Origin: Cryomorphaceae bacterium
GTDB lineage: Bacteria > Bacteroidota > Bacteroidia > Flavobacteriales > Schleiferiaceae
Direction: 5' to 3'
DNA: 64,000 nt
Assembly (NCBI GenBank): GCA_003566715.1
Contig: PXCF01000135.1
Location: forward strand, 1 to 64,000
Shown here: positions 1 through 9,026 of the stretch, one piece after another
Layout of the letters: every line of letters starts with the position of its first letter
Numbering within the stretch: the stretch's first letter is position 1
Translations under genes and position numbers: made by a program
Notes under the pieces: model-generated
Database searches by the model: none
The model's input: only the letters and a program-made list of their open reading frames with translations
Told to the model about the DNA's origin: nothing

Positions 1-1389
1 AAAAAAGAATATGACTGTATAACCCTGATTTGCCCAGTCGTCATACGCTTGCTGCCAGGCTTCGTCGATGTCCAAACCGCCATCCGTTAAGTAGCGAATA
101 CTGCCAATCATGTATACCTGACCTTCGTGTTTTGCGTGTACGCCTTTTCCCGTCACCGAGTCAAAGTTTTGCAAATCCACCGCTTTGTGGTCGTCTTTAA
201 GGTAATACTCCACCGCTGAAGCCAAGGGGTGCTCCGATTGTAACTCCATACTCAGCAACACGTCTTTTCTAGCCCCGTCGCTCCAACGTGCATCAATCAC
301 TTTAGGTCGGCCTTCAGTAATGGTACCGGTTTTATCGAGCACCACCGTGTTGACTTTGGCTACCGCCTGCAGAGCTGCCGCTTCTTTCACCAACACGTGC
401 TTTTCTGCCCCTTTACCGATACCAATCATAATGGCCGTGGGCGTGGCCAATCCCAGTGCACACGGACAAGCAATGACCAGTACAGATATGGCCGCTACGA
501 TGCCCAGCGACAAACCGGAGGAACCGGCGGCCATGTACCAAACACCTACGGTCAACACCGAAAGGATGAGAACAACTGGCACAAAAACAGCCGCAATTTT
601 ATCCACCGTGTGTTGAATGGGCGCTTTGGAACCCTGCGCGCTTTGTACCGTCTGAATGATTTGTCCGAGCAGGGTCTCCTCCCCCGCTCCGGTTACCTTC
701 AACACAAAGCTCCCTTTCTGATTGATGGTACCGGCAAAGACTTTGTCGTCTTTGGTTTTTTCCACCGGTATGGGCTCCCCGTTGATGGGACTCTCGTCGA
801 TGTAGCTCATTCCGTCTTCGACTACACCGTCTACCGGTACTTTCTCGCCCGGTTTTACGCGCACCATGTGTCCCGACCGTAACTCAGCAATAGACACCTC
901 TTCTGTTTCCCCGGATTCATTGATTTTCAAAGCCGTTGACGGTTGAAGACCGAGCAATTTTTCAATGGCTTCACCCGATTGTCGCTGGGCGCGAAACTCG
1001 ATGAATTTACCCAAAGAAATAAAGGCAATAATCACCGCCGATGCTTCAAAGTAGATGTAAGCTTCCAGTCCGTACTGCTCAAAGAAGGACGGAAAGAACA
1101 TGGACACCGTCGAATAAACAAAGGCCACACCGGTGCTCAGCGCTACCAAAGTGTCCATATTTGCGCTCTTCAGTTTAAGGCGCTTCCAGGCATTGATGAA
1201 AAAGTGGCGACCGTAATAAAAGGTCACAATACCGGTAAGCAAAAACGATATCCACAGACGGACGTTTGGTCCCGTACCCGCTTCCGGCATAAAAAACATG
1301 CCAATGACAAACACGGGAAACGCGCCAATCATGGAAGCGATGGCGCGTATTTTTAAACGGTTGTAGGTTTTGGAATGTCTATCTACGAA
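1..1389 (-). CDS. copA: Copper-exporting P1B-type ATPase, catalytic part, cut by left window edge
   Basis: Pumps Cu+ from the cytoplasm using ATP. The minus frame is open from about 1389 to the window edge, 463 codons. Visible in order: membrane segments, the actuator motif with NGEP in place of the usual TGEP (near 790), the metal-binding membrane motif CPC followed by ALGLATPT (near 455), the phosphorylation motif DKTGT (near 335), and the SEHPLA motif of the nucleotide-binding domain. The C-terminal part lies outside the window. No ATG, GTG or TTG precedes the first membrane helix in this frame; the first ATG (about 1333) falls inside it. Translation therefore probably enters from the HMA frame just upstream by a -1 shift at an A10 run. 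Metal specificity for Cu+ is inferred from CPC and the fused HMA domain. Confidence 0.9.
1320..1348 (-). repeat. GC-rich inverted repeat downstream of the A10 run
   Basis: Perfect 8-bp arms ACGCGCCA and TGGCGCGT enclose a 13-nt loop within the ATPase reading frame. It could form an RNA hairpin, but it begins about 41 nt after the A run. That is farther than the usual 5-9 nt for a frameshift stimulator, so any role is uncertain. Confidence 0.4.
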
Positions 1390-1622
1390 TTTTTTTTTTC
1401 CAGCGCCTCAATGTTGAGGTCGTAACCCAACTTTTTGATTTCAGCTCTCCACGCTTCTAAATCGGCTTTTTCACCGGAGTACTCTACCGTTGCCGTGTGG
1501 TTGGCGTAATTTACCCGTGCATTGTTGACATCGGGAATGTGCTTAAGCATGTTTTCAACAGACATGGCGCAGGAGGCGCAGGTCATGCCTTCGACGGGGA
1601 TATGGATGGTGTTATCGCTCAT
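1383..1622 (-). CDS. Heavy-metal-associated (HMA) domain, CopZ-like, zero-frame product of the copA locus
   Basis: A 79-residue HMA domain that would bind Cu+ through the GMTCASC motif, ligands C15 and C18, with the ferredoxin-like length of about 70 residues. It stops at a TAG three codons after a run of ten A. The ATPase continues in the -1 frame with no start codon of its own before TM1. The segment is therefore best read as the N-terminal metal-binding domain of CopA that can also be released as a free copper chaperone. This matches E. coli copA, where -1 frameshifting makes the short CopA(Z). If the A10 is a sequencing error, the two parts form one ordinary CopA. The metal-binding call is firm; the free form is inference. 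Confidence 0.85.
   Translation of the reverse strand: MSDNTIHIPVEGMTCASCAMSVENMLKHIPDVNNARVNYANHTATVEYSGEKADLEAWRAEIKKLGYDLNIEALEKKNS
1390..1399 (-). other. Candidate -1 frameshift (slippery) site: A10 run between HMA and ATPase frames
   Basis: On the minus strand the HMA frame reads GAA AAA AAA AAT TCG TAG. The heptamer A AAA AAA fits the X XXY YYZ slippery pattern. A -1 shift gives ...KKKFVDRHSK, which leads into the ATPase. Transcriptional slippage adding one A would have the same effect. A miscounted homopolymer in the assembly cannot be excluded from the sequence alone. Confidence 0.6.
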
Positions 1623-1705
1623 TACGGAGTTTCATTTTTATAAGTGATACAAAAATACAGCTATAAATATGGGTTAGCGTATGCAATTATGGTGGATTTG
1701 TATGG

Positions 1706-2998
1706 TTACAACGAATCCCGATAAATGTACAATCCGTAGGTAATGTCATCGGCAAAAGAACGGTTGTTGATCAATGCACCGGTAGACATATTGTATTCAC
1801 GGATGGACGATCCGTCTGTAACCAACAGCCTGCCTTGGGGTGCATCGTAATCAAACCACCCGGCATTGCCGAGATCGTTTCTGGGGATGGTGCCGGATTG
1901 CTGTGTATTGACTTCCACAAATCCCGATGTGGTTAGAATTAAAAAACGATGGGTACTGATTCTTTCTGCTTTGATGACTTTACCGCCAAAATTTGACCCC
2001 CGAACATCCAGTGGCCCTTCCGGTGTCCAGCGCGCCATTTTTCCGATACCATTATCGTTGTAAAATACCCACCATCGTCCGGCATCAGCGGTGAATGCTG
2101 ATTTGAGTTGTGCATCGGTAAACAGTTCGCCCATATTGGCGCCGGTACGAGGATTATACACGCGCCAAGCATTGAAGAGATTGCCTACGTGGGTTAGATT
2201 GACCAGAATAAAATCATTGCCATGAGCAGTAAAGGTCGAAAAATTATCGGTGGGTAAACTGAAATTATGTACCAAGTGTCCACTACCATCTCGGGTTTGT
2301 ACAAAGCCCAAGTAATTCCCCAAGGTAAAGCGTGTATCGGTAGCACTCAATCCAAAAAAGAATGGAAACTGTCCCTGGGTTTCATCGGCAATGGAACGCA
2401 GTTGATCTCCACTTTTTACGTCAATCACACGCGTGGGACCAAATCGATTGGGCATCAACACCAATTGCTCGGCTTTTTTCACTACCGCAGCTTGAACGGC
2501 CGAGCCATTAAAAGGGCCAAGGTGAAAAGTAGCATTGTTTCTTCTGTAAATACTTGCAGAATAGGCATTGCCCAAATCTCTTACCAGTGCGTATCCGTCA
2601 TTGATTTGTTCATTGCGAATATACTGAATGGGGACTTCAGCACTGGCGTTGTCATCTTCGGTGAAAGCAGTAATGCGCAACAAATAGGATCCCGCAGGCA
2701 TTTGGGTATTGTTAAAAGTCAACGCCCCCTCTAGTTGGTACGTATCACCTGATATGACCCCCTCAACTGGCAGATAGTTGGCCAAGCCATCGGTATCAAT
2801 TACCGATACTCGGAATCTGCTTAATTCGGGATGCCTTAGTGTAGCACGATAAATAAGGTCATCGTTAAAACCCACCATTGCCCCCGCAGCAGGCTCATGG
2901 ATAATAACATCCGGGAATGTGGTATTTTTTTTTGAACAAGCATAAAAAAGCATGCTCAAAAGAAATATTTTCACGACCTTTACCATTGCATTTTTCAA
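1706..2998 (-). CDS. Lipoprotein of unknown function with Ig-like and propeller-like parts
   Basis: A 430-residue protein starting with a lipoprotein signal: basic n-region, hydrophobic IFLLSMLFYA, and Cys21 as the likely lipidated residue. It should sit in the outer or inner membrane facing the periplasm. Residues about 28-130 look like an Ig-like or cadherin-like beta domain (HEPAAGAMVG..., GSYLLRITAF...). The remaining 300 residues contain repeated short beta-rich segments with W and GN motifs, compatible with a beta-propeller, but I do not recognise a family. M5 is an alternative start. It is divergent from dnaB, 57 bp apart. No function can be assigned. Confidence 0.75.
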   Translation of the reverse strand: MKNAMVKVVKIFLLSMLFYACSKKNTTFPDVIIHEPAAGAMVGFNDDLIYRATLRHPELSRFRVSVIDTDGLANYLPVEGVISGDTYQLEGALTFNNTQMPAGSYLLRITAFTEDDNASAEVPIQYIRNEQINDGYALVRDLGNAYSASIYRRNNATFHLGPFNGSAVQAAVVKKAEQLVLMPNRFGPTRVIDVKSGDQLRSIADETQGQFPFFFGLSATDTRFTLGNYLGFVQTRDGSGHLVHNFSLPTDNFSTFTAHGNDFILVNLTHVGNLFNAWRVYNPRTGANMGELFTDAQLKSAFTADAGRWWVFYNDNGIGKMARWTPEGPLDVRGSNFGGKVIKAERISTHRFLILTTSGFVEVNTQQSGTIPRNDLGNAGWFDYDAPQGRLLVTDGSSIREYNMSTGALINNRSFADDITYGLYIYRDSL

Positions 2999-3055
2999 TT
3001 AAAAACACCTACTCAACAAACATTTACTTTACTGAATTAAAAAACGATACGTCGA

Positions 3056-4570
3056 ATGGATGCATCCTTAGAACCAAAGTCTACAACAAATAAACGAAAA
3101 AACGACCAAATCGTTGCCCTATCCGAAGGAAGAATTCCGCCTCAGGCAGTTGATATGGAAGAAGCCGTAATTGGCGCGCTGCTCATCGACAAAAATGCCA
3201 TCAATGAGGTAATTGAGATTTTGGAGCCAAAGGCATTTTACAAGGATGCACACGCGATGATTTTTGAAGCCATTAAGGAGCTTTTTGCCGACTCTCAACC
3301 CATAGACATTTTTACTGTCGCCGATTATCTAAAGAAAAATGGCAACTTAAAAACCGTTGGCGGCGAGTATTACTTGGTTCATTTGAGTCAGCGTGTTTCT
3401 TCTGCAGCACACATTGAATTCCATGCACGAGTGATTGTTGAAAAACTCATTCAGCGAGAGTTGATTAGAGTGTCTGGAGACATCATCAACAATGCCTTTA
3501 GTGAAGAAACCGACGTACTTGAACTACTGGATTCGGCAGAACAGAACCTCTACGAAATTGCCAATGGTACACTAAAGAAAAACTACGACACGTCAGCGGA
3601 CCTCGTAAAAGTGGCCATCAAGGAAATCGAGGAAATGAGTAAGCGCGAAGGTCTAAGCGGGGTTCCTTCCGGCTTTACAGCGGTAGATAAAGTAACCGGT
3701 GGATGGCAGAAATCCGATATGATCATCATTGCGGCTCGTCCGGGTATGGGTAAAACGGCGTTGACCCTCTCTATGGCGAGAAACATGGCCATTGACTATA
3801 ACATACCCGTTGCCTTTTTCTCGCTGGAGATGTCCTCTGTTCAGTTAATCAAGCGTTTGATATCTAGTGAAACCGGACTCTCATCCGAAAAGTTGAGGAA
3901 AGGTAACCTCACCGACAGCGAATGGCATCAATTGGTGACCAAGGTGCAAAAATTAGAGAAGGCGCCATTATATATCGACGATACACCGGCCATTTCCGTC
4001 TTCGATTTACGAGCCAAGTGTCGACGACTGAAATCACAGTACAATATTGGAATCATTGTTGTTGACTACTTACAGTTGATGACTGCCGGCGGACAAAAAT
4101 CGGTTGGTAACAGAGAGCAAGAAATCAGTACCATCAGTCGTTCATTAAAAGGAATTGCCAAAGAACTCAATGTTCCCGTCATTGCTTTGTCACAAGTGAA
4201 CCGCTCGGTGGAAAGTCGCGGCAACTCCAGCAAGCGGCCACAGCTCTCTGACCTACGTGAATCCGGTGCCATCGAGCAGGATGCGGATATTGTGTCTTTC
4301 ATCTATCGACCGGAGTATTACGGTTTGGTGGATTGGGAAGATGGCAGTCCGTGTGAAGGACAAGCAGAATTAATCATTGCCAAGCACAGAAACGGTAGTT
4401 TGGAAGACATTCGCTTGCGATTCCAAGGCTCACTCGCTCGATTCAGCGATTTAGACAACAGCGGCGGCGAAATGATATTACAATCAAAAATAAATGAAGA
4501 CCAGTTCAATGACGACGATGACTATGGCTCAGGGGGCGGTTTACCGGTTGGTGACGACCCTCTTTTTTAA
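3056..4570 (+). CDS. dnaB: Replicative DNA helicase DnaB
   Basis: Hexameric 5'-3' helicase that unwinds the replication fork and recruits primase. The 504 residues cover both domains. The N-terminal DnaB domain is at about 30-130 (QAVDMEEAVIGALLID). The RecA-like ATPase domain carries Walker A ARPGMGKTA at 227-235 and Walker B with IIVVDYLQLM at about 335. The DnaB signature SQVNRSVE... and LRESGAIEQDADI follow. Length is normal and no intein is present. The tail is acidic and Gly-rich. The last codons overlap the start region of the next gene, so the two may be co-transcribed. No TAnnTTTG box is seen in the 57-bp gap to the divergent lipoprotein gene. Confidence 0.97.
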   Translation: MDASLEPKSTTNKRKNDQIVALSEGRIPPQAVDMEEAVIGALLIDKNAINEVIEILEPKAFYKDAHAMIFEAIKELFADSQPIDIFTVADYLKKNGNLKTVGGEYYLVHLSQRVSSAAHIEFHARVIVEKLIQRELIRVSGDIINNAFSEETDVLELLDSAEQNLYEIANGTLKKNYDTSADLVKVAIKEIEEMSKREGLSGVPSGFTAVDKVTGGWQKSDMIIIAARPGMGKTALTLSMARNMAIDYNIPVAFFSLEMSSVQLIKRLISSETGLSSEKLRKGNLTDSEWHQLVTKVQKLEKAPLYIDDTPAISVFDLRAKCRRLKSQYNIGIIVVDYLQLMTAGGQKSVGNREQEISTISRSLKGIAKELNVPVIALSQVNRSVESRGNSSKRPQLSDLRESGAIEQDADIVSFIYRPEYYGLVDWEDGSPCEGQAELIIAKHRNGSLEDIRLRFQGSLARFSDLDNSGGEMILQSKINEDQFNDDDDYGSGGGLPVGDDPLF

Positions 4571-5813
4571 GGTATTTGTTCTGCTGATTATCAGTGGATC
4601 CATTCAAGCACGTCAACTTTTAATCCCCATGGATAAGTCTGGGCAGAGACAACACCTCAAAGCCTACGGCATTGCCTTTTGGGTATTGGAAAGTCAGCAA
4701 GATGTTTACTGGTTGCTCAATTACAAAGGTGGAAGCTTTATGACCGATTATCGCAGCGACATCGAACGAGAGTGTCGTGTGCGGGGAGTAGATTTTAAGG
4801 TCATTTCCGATGCAGATGCGGCCGCCATTTTAGACGATATTGCCAGTCCGGAAAAAAACCAAGAAGCCGTCAAGCTAGAAAAAGCGCCAAAAATTGCGGT
4901 CTACTCTCCCCCACACATGGCGCCTTGGGACGATGCCGTTACCTTGGTATTGACCTATGCTGAGATACCTTACGACATTATTTATGACGAAGAAGTTATG
5001 GACGATGAGTTGTCCGGATACGACTGGTTGCACTTGCACCACGAGGACTTTACCGGACAATACGGTAAATTTTACGCTGCTTACCGCAATGCGCCGTGGT
5101 ATATCAAACAAAAAAATGACCTTGAAGCCATGGCCAAGCGACTTGGTTTTAAAAAGGTCAGTCAGATGAAACTTGCCGTGGTCAAAAAAATAAAGGAATT
5201 TACCGTAGGCGGTGGATTTACCTTCGCCATGTGTTCGGCAACCGATACCTACGACATTGCTTTGGCTGCCGAGGGTGTAGATATTTGTGAGTCGATGTTT
5301 GACGGTGATCCGGCGGATCCGAACTACAACAAGAAACTCGATTTCTCCAAGACCTTTGCCTTTAAGAATTTCACTTTAGTGACCAATCCCTTGGAATACG
5401 AATACAGCGATATTGATGTGACCAATACGCGAAATGTCAAGGCAGAGAACGATTTCTTTGGACTGTTTGAATTTTCCGCAAAATGGGATGTTGTACCTGC
5501 CATGCTTACGCAAAACCACACACGGGTCATTAAAGGATTTATGGGACAAACAACCGCTTTCCGCAAGTCACTGATTAAACCAAGTGTTACGATTTTAGGA
5601 GAAAATAAATCGGCCGGTGAAGCTCGATACATACACGGGGAAGTTGGTAAAGGATTTTTCACCTTCTATGGTGGTCACGACCCCGAAGACTATCAGCATC
5701 GTGTGGGTGACCCACCTACAGATTTGTCGCTTCACCCAAACTCACCTGGTTATCGTTTGATTCTCAACAACGTGCTATTCCCTGCTGCGAGAAAGGAAAA
5801 ACAAAAGACTTAG
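4551..5813 (+). CDS. Secreted conserved Bacteroidota protein (often labelled asparagine synthetase B)
   Basis: Start chosen at GTG 4551, which gives a compact 20-residue signal peptide (MTTLFFK, hydrophobic VFVLLIISG, then SIQA before the mature RQLLIPMD). An in-frame ATG at 4524 is the alternative; both overlap the end of dnaB. The mature part resembles a family common in Bacteroidota whose database name is asparagine synthetase B. It has neither an N-terminal Cys glutaminase nor a PPi-loop synthetase motif. A flavodoxin or amidotransferase-like fold is possible: GGGFTFAMCSATDT looks like a nucleophile elbow with Cys, and FYGGHDPED is near the C-terminus. Function unknown, location periplasm or surface. 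Confidence 0.8.
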   Translation: MTTLFFKVFVLLIISGSIQARQLLIPMDKSGQRQHLKAYGIAFWVLESQQDVYWLLNYKGGSFMTDYRSDIERECRVRGVDFKVISDADAAAILDDIASPEKNQEAVKLEKAPKIAVYSPPHMAPWDDAVTLVLTYAEIPYDIIYDEEVMDDELSGYDWLHLHHEDFTGQYGKFYAAYRNAPWYIKQKNDLEAMAKRLGFKKVSQMKLAVVKKIKEFTVGGGFTFAMCSATDTYDIALAAEGVDICESMFDGDPADPNYNKKLDFSKTFAFKNFTLVTNPLEYEYSDIDVTNTRNVKAENDFFGLFEFSAKWDVVPAMLTQNHTRVIKGFMGQTTAFRKSLIKPSVTILGENKSAGEARYIHGEVGKGFFTFYGGHDPEDYQHRVGDPPTDLSLHPNSPGYRLILNNVLFPAARKEKQKT

Positions 5814-6169
5814 CGGAGCTTAAGAACATCGGTAGGGTTTTTGCAAACCACAATTTTATTTTTATACATCGCAATCGGTGCCTTGAGCAGGTTGGGGTTA
5901 TTTTTAATGGCTTTAAACCACATTTTCGGCTTGTACTCGTGACCTCGGTGCTTGGCTTGATACTCTGGATCAGCTTTATTGATGAGATCTTTGGCTTCGC
6001 ACCCCAATCTATCAACCATAACTTCAAACATCGTAGCAGAAATATCCATGGAACTCACATCCTGTTTATTGATTTTGGAGCAAATGGTCATGGCGTAGGG
6101 AATCACTTGTTTGTCCCTAGGGTGATTACTGTTATACAACAATGTAATTTCGTTATGATTTAAATGCAT
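5810..6169 (-). CDS. ArsC/Spx-like thioredoxin-fold protein lacking the catalytic cysteine
   Basis: Start set at ATG 6169 (MHLNHNEITLLYNSNHPRD); the open frame upstream has no family similarity. The 119 residues match the ArsC/YffB arsenate-reductase fold in length and in the C-terminal pattern NNPNLLKAPIAMYKNKIVVC...PTDVL, which parallels NP-LL-RPIV-...-VLEL of the family. The usual N-terminal CX5R active site is replaced by NSNHPRDKQ, without Cys, so arsenate reduction by the standard mechanism is unlikely. The two other cysteines (TICSK, RLGCEAK) are not in the catalytic position. It meets the preceding gene tail to tail with 4 bases of overlap. Probably a regulatory or repurposed member. 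Confidence 0.7.
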   Translation of the reverse strand: MHLNHNEITLLYNSNHPRDKQVIPYAMTICSKINKQDVSSMDISATMFEVMVDRLGCEAKDLINKADPEYQAKHRGHEYKPKMWFKAIKNNPNLLKAPIAMYKNKIVVCKNPTDVLKLR

Positions 6170-6314
6170 GTTTTTAGGTTTTTTATTTATTCGACTAAAA
6201 TAACGAATTTTTCTTAATATACCTCGTGATTTTGCATCAAAAAAATCACAACAAAAAGATAACGTCATACTCCGAGTGAAAAAAAGTATTTTAGCTGCAT
6301 AAAAAACAACCGCT

Positions 6315-7625
6315 ATGAATTTTAAAAGCTTTGTATTTTCTACTGTTTTATCTTTGATTTTCATCCCACTAAAGGCACAATGGAATAAATCAGAAGTATT
6401 GACTTCAGGGCCATTATTGGGTTATGCAGAAATGCGGGAGGCCGTTATTTGGATACAAGGTCAAAGAGAAGGTTTTGTGTATATGGTTTATAGTGATGGG
6501 CAAAAGACACAAAAGAGTCAGGAAGTTTACTTAGAAGAAAAGACCGCTTTCACAGCCAAGTTACTGGCAACCGGATTGGAAGACAATACCACATACGACT
6601 ACACCATTTACTTTGATGATATCCCCATAGAGATACCGTATTCAACACAGTTTAAAACCCAGGCACATTGGATGTATCGCTTTGACCCTCCTGCATTTAC
6701 CTTGGCTACCGGCAGTTGCTCCTATTTTAACGAGACGCGTTCGGATCGTCCCGGGCGAGGGTATGGCGGTGAATATGAAATATTTCCCTCCATTGTTGAG
6801 AAAAATCCGGATGTCATGTTATGGTTGGGAGACAACGTATATTTAAGACCATCTGACTGGACCAGTCGCAGTGGTTATATCGAGCGCTACACACACGATC
6901 GCGCCATTCCTGAACTGCAAGAGCTTCTGGCTGCATGTAACCACTTTGCCATTTGGGACGACCATGATTTTGGTCCGAATGATGCCGGAGGATTTTTTCA
7001 GAACCGTGAGGTTGCTTTAGAAGTATTTGATATGTTTTGGCCAAACCCCGTATTAGGGTTTGAAGGAAATAAAGGCGTTGTGACTTCTTTTCAGTATAAT
7101 GACATTCACTTTTTCTTGCTTGATAACCGCTTTTACCGCACACAAAAAACCAACAAAGGCGTGAACCAGATTTTGGGAAAAGAGCAAATAGAATGGCTTA
7201 TACAAGGCTTATCATATAGTCGTGCTCCATTTAAGGTTGTGGCAGTGGGCGGACAAGTTCTCAATTCTGCCGCTGTATACGAAACGCATGCTGTTTACGA
7301 GGAAGAGCGCGCATATTTGCTCAAACGGCTGGAAGAAGAAAACATTGAGGGGGTGGTATTTCTCACCGGTGATAGACACCACAGTGAAATCAGCAAACTC
7401 ACATTACCCAATGGAAAGGTTGTTCACGACATAACCGTTTCCCCCCTTACCTCTGGCGCAAACAAGAATGTGACCGAGGTAAATAAGCATCGTGTAGATG
7501 GCACATTGATTCAGCAAAGAAATTTTGCTACCTTAGAATTTGCAGGGCCTCGTAAAGCACGGACACTTTCCGTGCGGTTTTTCGATAGCAAAGGCGAAGA
7601 AATACTAAACTATACGGTCGAATAA
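6315..7625 (+). CDS. PhoD-like alkaline phosphatase/phosphodiesterase, secreted
   Basis: Metallophosphoesterase of the PhoD family, expected to hydrolyse phosphate esters outside the cytoplasm. Length is 436 residues. A signal peptide (MNFKSFVFSTVLSLIFIPLKA, cut before Q) is followed by a small beta domain at about 25-120. The catalytic domain carries ATGSCSYF, WLGDNVYLR, the metal-binding block WDDHDFGPNDAG and the late GDRHHSEI motif with its paired histidines. These are the landmarks of PhoD-type enzymes. It stands alone between the ArsC-like gene and a bidirectional terminator. The physiological substrate is not visible; phosphodiester or phosphomonoester scavenging is the usual role. Confidence 0.88.
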   Translation: MNFKSFVFSTVLSLIFIPLKAQWNKSEVLTSGPLLGYAEMREAVIWIQGQREGFVYMVYSDGQKTQKSQEVYLEEKTAFTAKLLATGLEDNTTYDYTIYFDDIPIEIPYSTQFKTQAHWMYRFDPPAFTLATGSCSYFNETRSDRPGRGYGGEYEIFPSIVEKNPDVMLWLGDNVYLRPSDWTSRSGYIERYTHDRAIPELQELLAACNHFAIWDDHDFGPNDAGGFFQNREVALEVFDMFWPNPVLGFEGNKGVVTSFQYNDIHFFLLDNRFYRTQKTNKGVNQILGKEQIEWLIQGLSYSRAPFKVVAVGGQVLNSAAVYETHAVYEEERAYLLKRLEEENIEGVVFLTGDRHHSEISKLTLPNGKVVHDITVSPLTSGANKNVTEVNKHRVDGTLIQQRNFATLEFAGPRKARTLSVRFFDSKGEEILNYTVE

Positions 7626-7640
7626 GTATTTTATCACCAT

Positions 7641-7675
7641 AAAAAAAGCCAACTGTTTCCAGTTGGCTTTTTTTT
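7641..7675. terminator. Bidirectional intrinsic terminator between phoD-like gene and nqrF
   Basis: Stem AGCCAACTG (7647-7655) pairs with CAGTTGGCT (7660-7668) around a TTTC loop. It has an A run before and a T run after, so it can end transcription from both converging genes. Confidence 0.9.
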
Positions 7676-7695
7676 ATAAAATATGTAAGGTGAAA

Positions 7696-9006
7696 TTATT
7701 CACCAAAGTCATCAAACGAAACATTCTCTGGTGGAATACCCCAATCATCTACCATCTTGAGTACGGCAGCATTCATCAATGGAGGTCCACAGAAATAGAA
7801 TTCAATTTCTTCAGGTTCGTCGTGCTTGGTTAGATAGTTATCAATAAACGCTTGGTGAACAAAACCTAGGAAACCATCGGCATCGCGGTCATTGATATCC
7901 TTAGCTTCTTTCCAGTTGTCTTCTTCTAGTGGTTCGCTTAGTACAACGTGGAATCTAAAGTTAGGAAACTCTTTTTCAATTTTACGGAAGTGGTCAACGT
8001 AGAACAATTCGCGCTTACTACGACCACCGTACCAATAAGACACTTTGCGATCGGTCTTAAGCGTTTGGAACAAGTGGAAAATGTGGGCACGCAAAGGAGC
8101 CATACCGGCACCACCACCAATGTAGACCATTTCATTGTCTGTTTCCTTGATAAAGAACTCACCGTAAGGTCCGGAAATGGTTACTTTATCACCTGGTTTA
8201 CGATCGAAAACAAACGATGAACATATACCGGGGTTGACATCCATCCATGTATTCTTCGCTCTATCCCAAGGTGGAGTGGCGATACGGATATTTAACATGA
8301 TGATATTACCTTCAGCCGGGTGGTTTGCCATAGAATAAGCACGGAAGATTTCCTCATCATTCTTCATTTTCAGATCCCAAAGATTAAATTTATCCCAATC
8401 GGGTTTAAATTTATCTTCACCTGCTGGATCATCCGGATGTGGTGCAATGTCGATATTTTTGAAGTCAACTTCAATGGGTGGTACATCTACCTGAATATAA
8501 CCACCAGCTTCAAAGTCTAAACTTTCACCTTCCGGTAACTTTACCACAAACTCTTTAATAAAAGTAGAAACGTTGTAGTTGGAGACAACTTCGCACTCCC
8601 ATTTTTTAATACCAAAAATCTCTTCCGGCACTTTGATGGTCATATCGCCACGCACCTTTACTTGGCAGCTTAACCTCCAATTTTCTTGCACCTCTTTACG
8701 GGTGAAATACCCTTCTTCGGTAGGAAGAATACCACCACCACCTTCAGTGATTTGACACTTACACATGGCGCAAGTACCACCACCGCCGCAAGCAGAGGGT
8801 AGAAAAATTTTCTGATTAGACAATGTGGTTAGTAGTGTATCTCCGGAGGAAACTTCTACCTCTTCCCCATTAATTGTAAGTTTAACGGGGCCGCTTGGCG
8901 CTAGTTTTCCTTTGACAAAAAGAAGTACGCCAACCAGAGCGAAAATGATGATTAAGAAAATCGCAATACTGGTTACGACGACTGTTGTTGATGATAATAG
9001 AATCAT
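7696..9006 (-). CDS. nqrF: Na+-translocating NADH:quinone reductase subunit F
   Basis: Electron entry subunit of Na+-NQR; it oxidises NADH and passes electrons through FAD and a 2Fe-2S cluster. The 436 residues start with one membrane helix (about 8-30). A ferredoxin domain follows with cluster ligands C73, C79, C82 and C114 ([10 protein letters not shown]...LSC). Next comes the ferredoxin-reductase module with the flavin motif RAYSMANHP at about 240 and the NADH-binding [12 protein letters not shown]. The C-terminal [12 protein letters not shown] and final FDDFGE are typical. It is the last gene of the nqrABCDEF operon, 20 bp after nqrE, and faces the terminator at 7641-7675. Confidence 0.97.
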   Translation of the reverse strand: MILLSSTTVVVTSIAIFLIIIFALVGVLLFVKGKLAPSGPVKLTINGEEVEVSSGDTLLTTLSNQKIFLPSACGGGGTCAMCKCQITEGGGGILPTEEGYFTRKEVQENWRLSCQVKVRGDMTIKVPEEIFGIKKWECEVVSNYNVSTFIKEFVVKLPEGESLDFEAGGYIQVDVPPIEVDFKNIDIAPHPDDPAGEDKFKPDWDKFNLWDLKMKNDEEIFRAYSMANHPAEGNIIMLNIRIATPPWDRAKNTWMDVNPGICSSFVFDRKPGDKVTISGPYGEFFIKETDNEMVYIGGGAGMAPLRAHIFHLFQTLKTDRKVSYWYGGRSKRELFYVDHFRKIEKEFPNFRFHVVLSEPLEEDNWKEAKDINDRDADGFLGFVHQAFIDNYLTKHDEPEEIEFYFCGPPLMNAAVLKMVDDWGIPPENVSFDDFGE

Positions 9007-9026
9007 AGTGAATCGTTCAAATAAAT

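Noticed and set aside
1-1622. copA as a broken pseudogene
   Set aside because: Both parts keep intact metal-binding and catalytic motifs, and the shift sits at a classic slippery run, so decay is not the best reading.
4524-5813. Annotation as asparagine synthetase B
   Set aside because: The protein is secreted and lacks the N-terminal Cys glutaminase and synthetase motifs.
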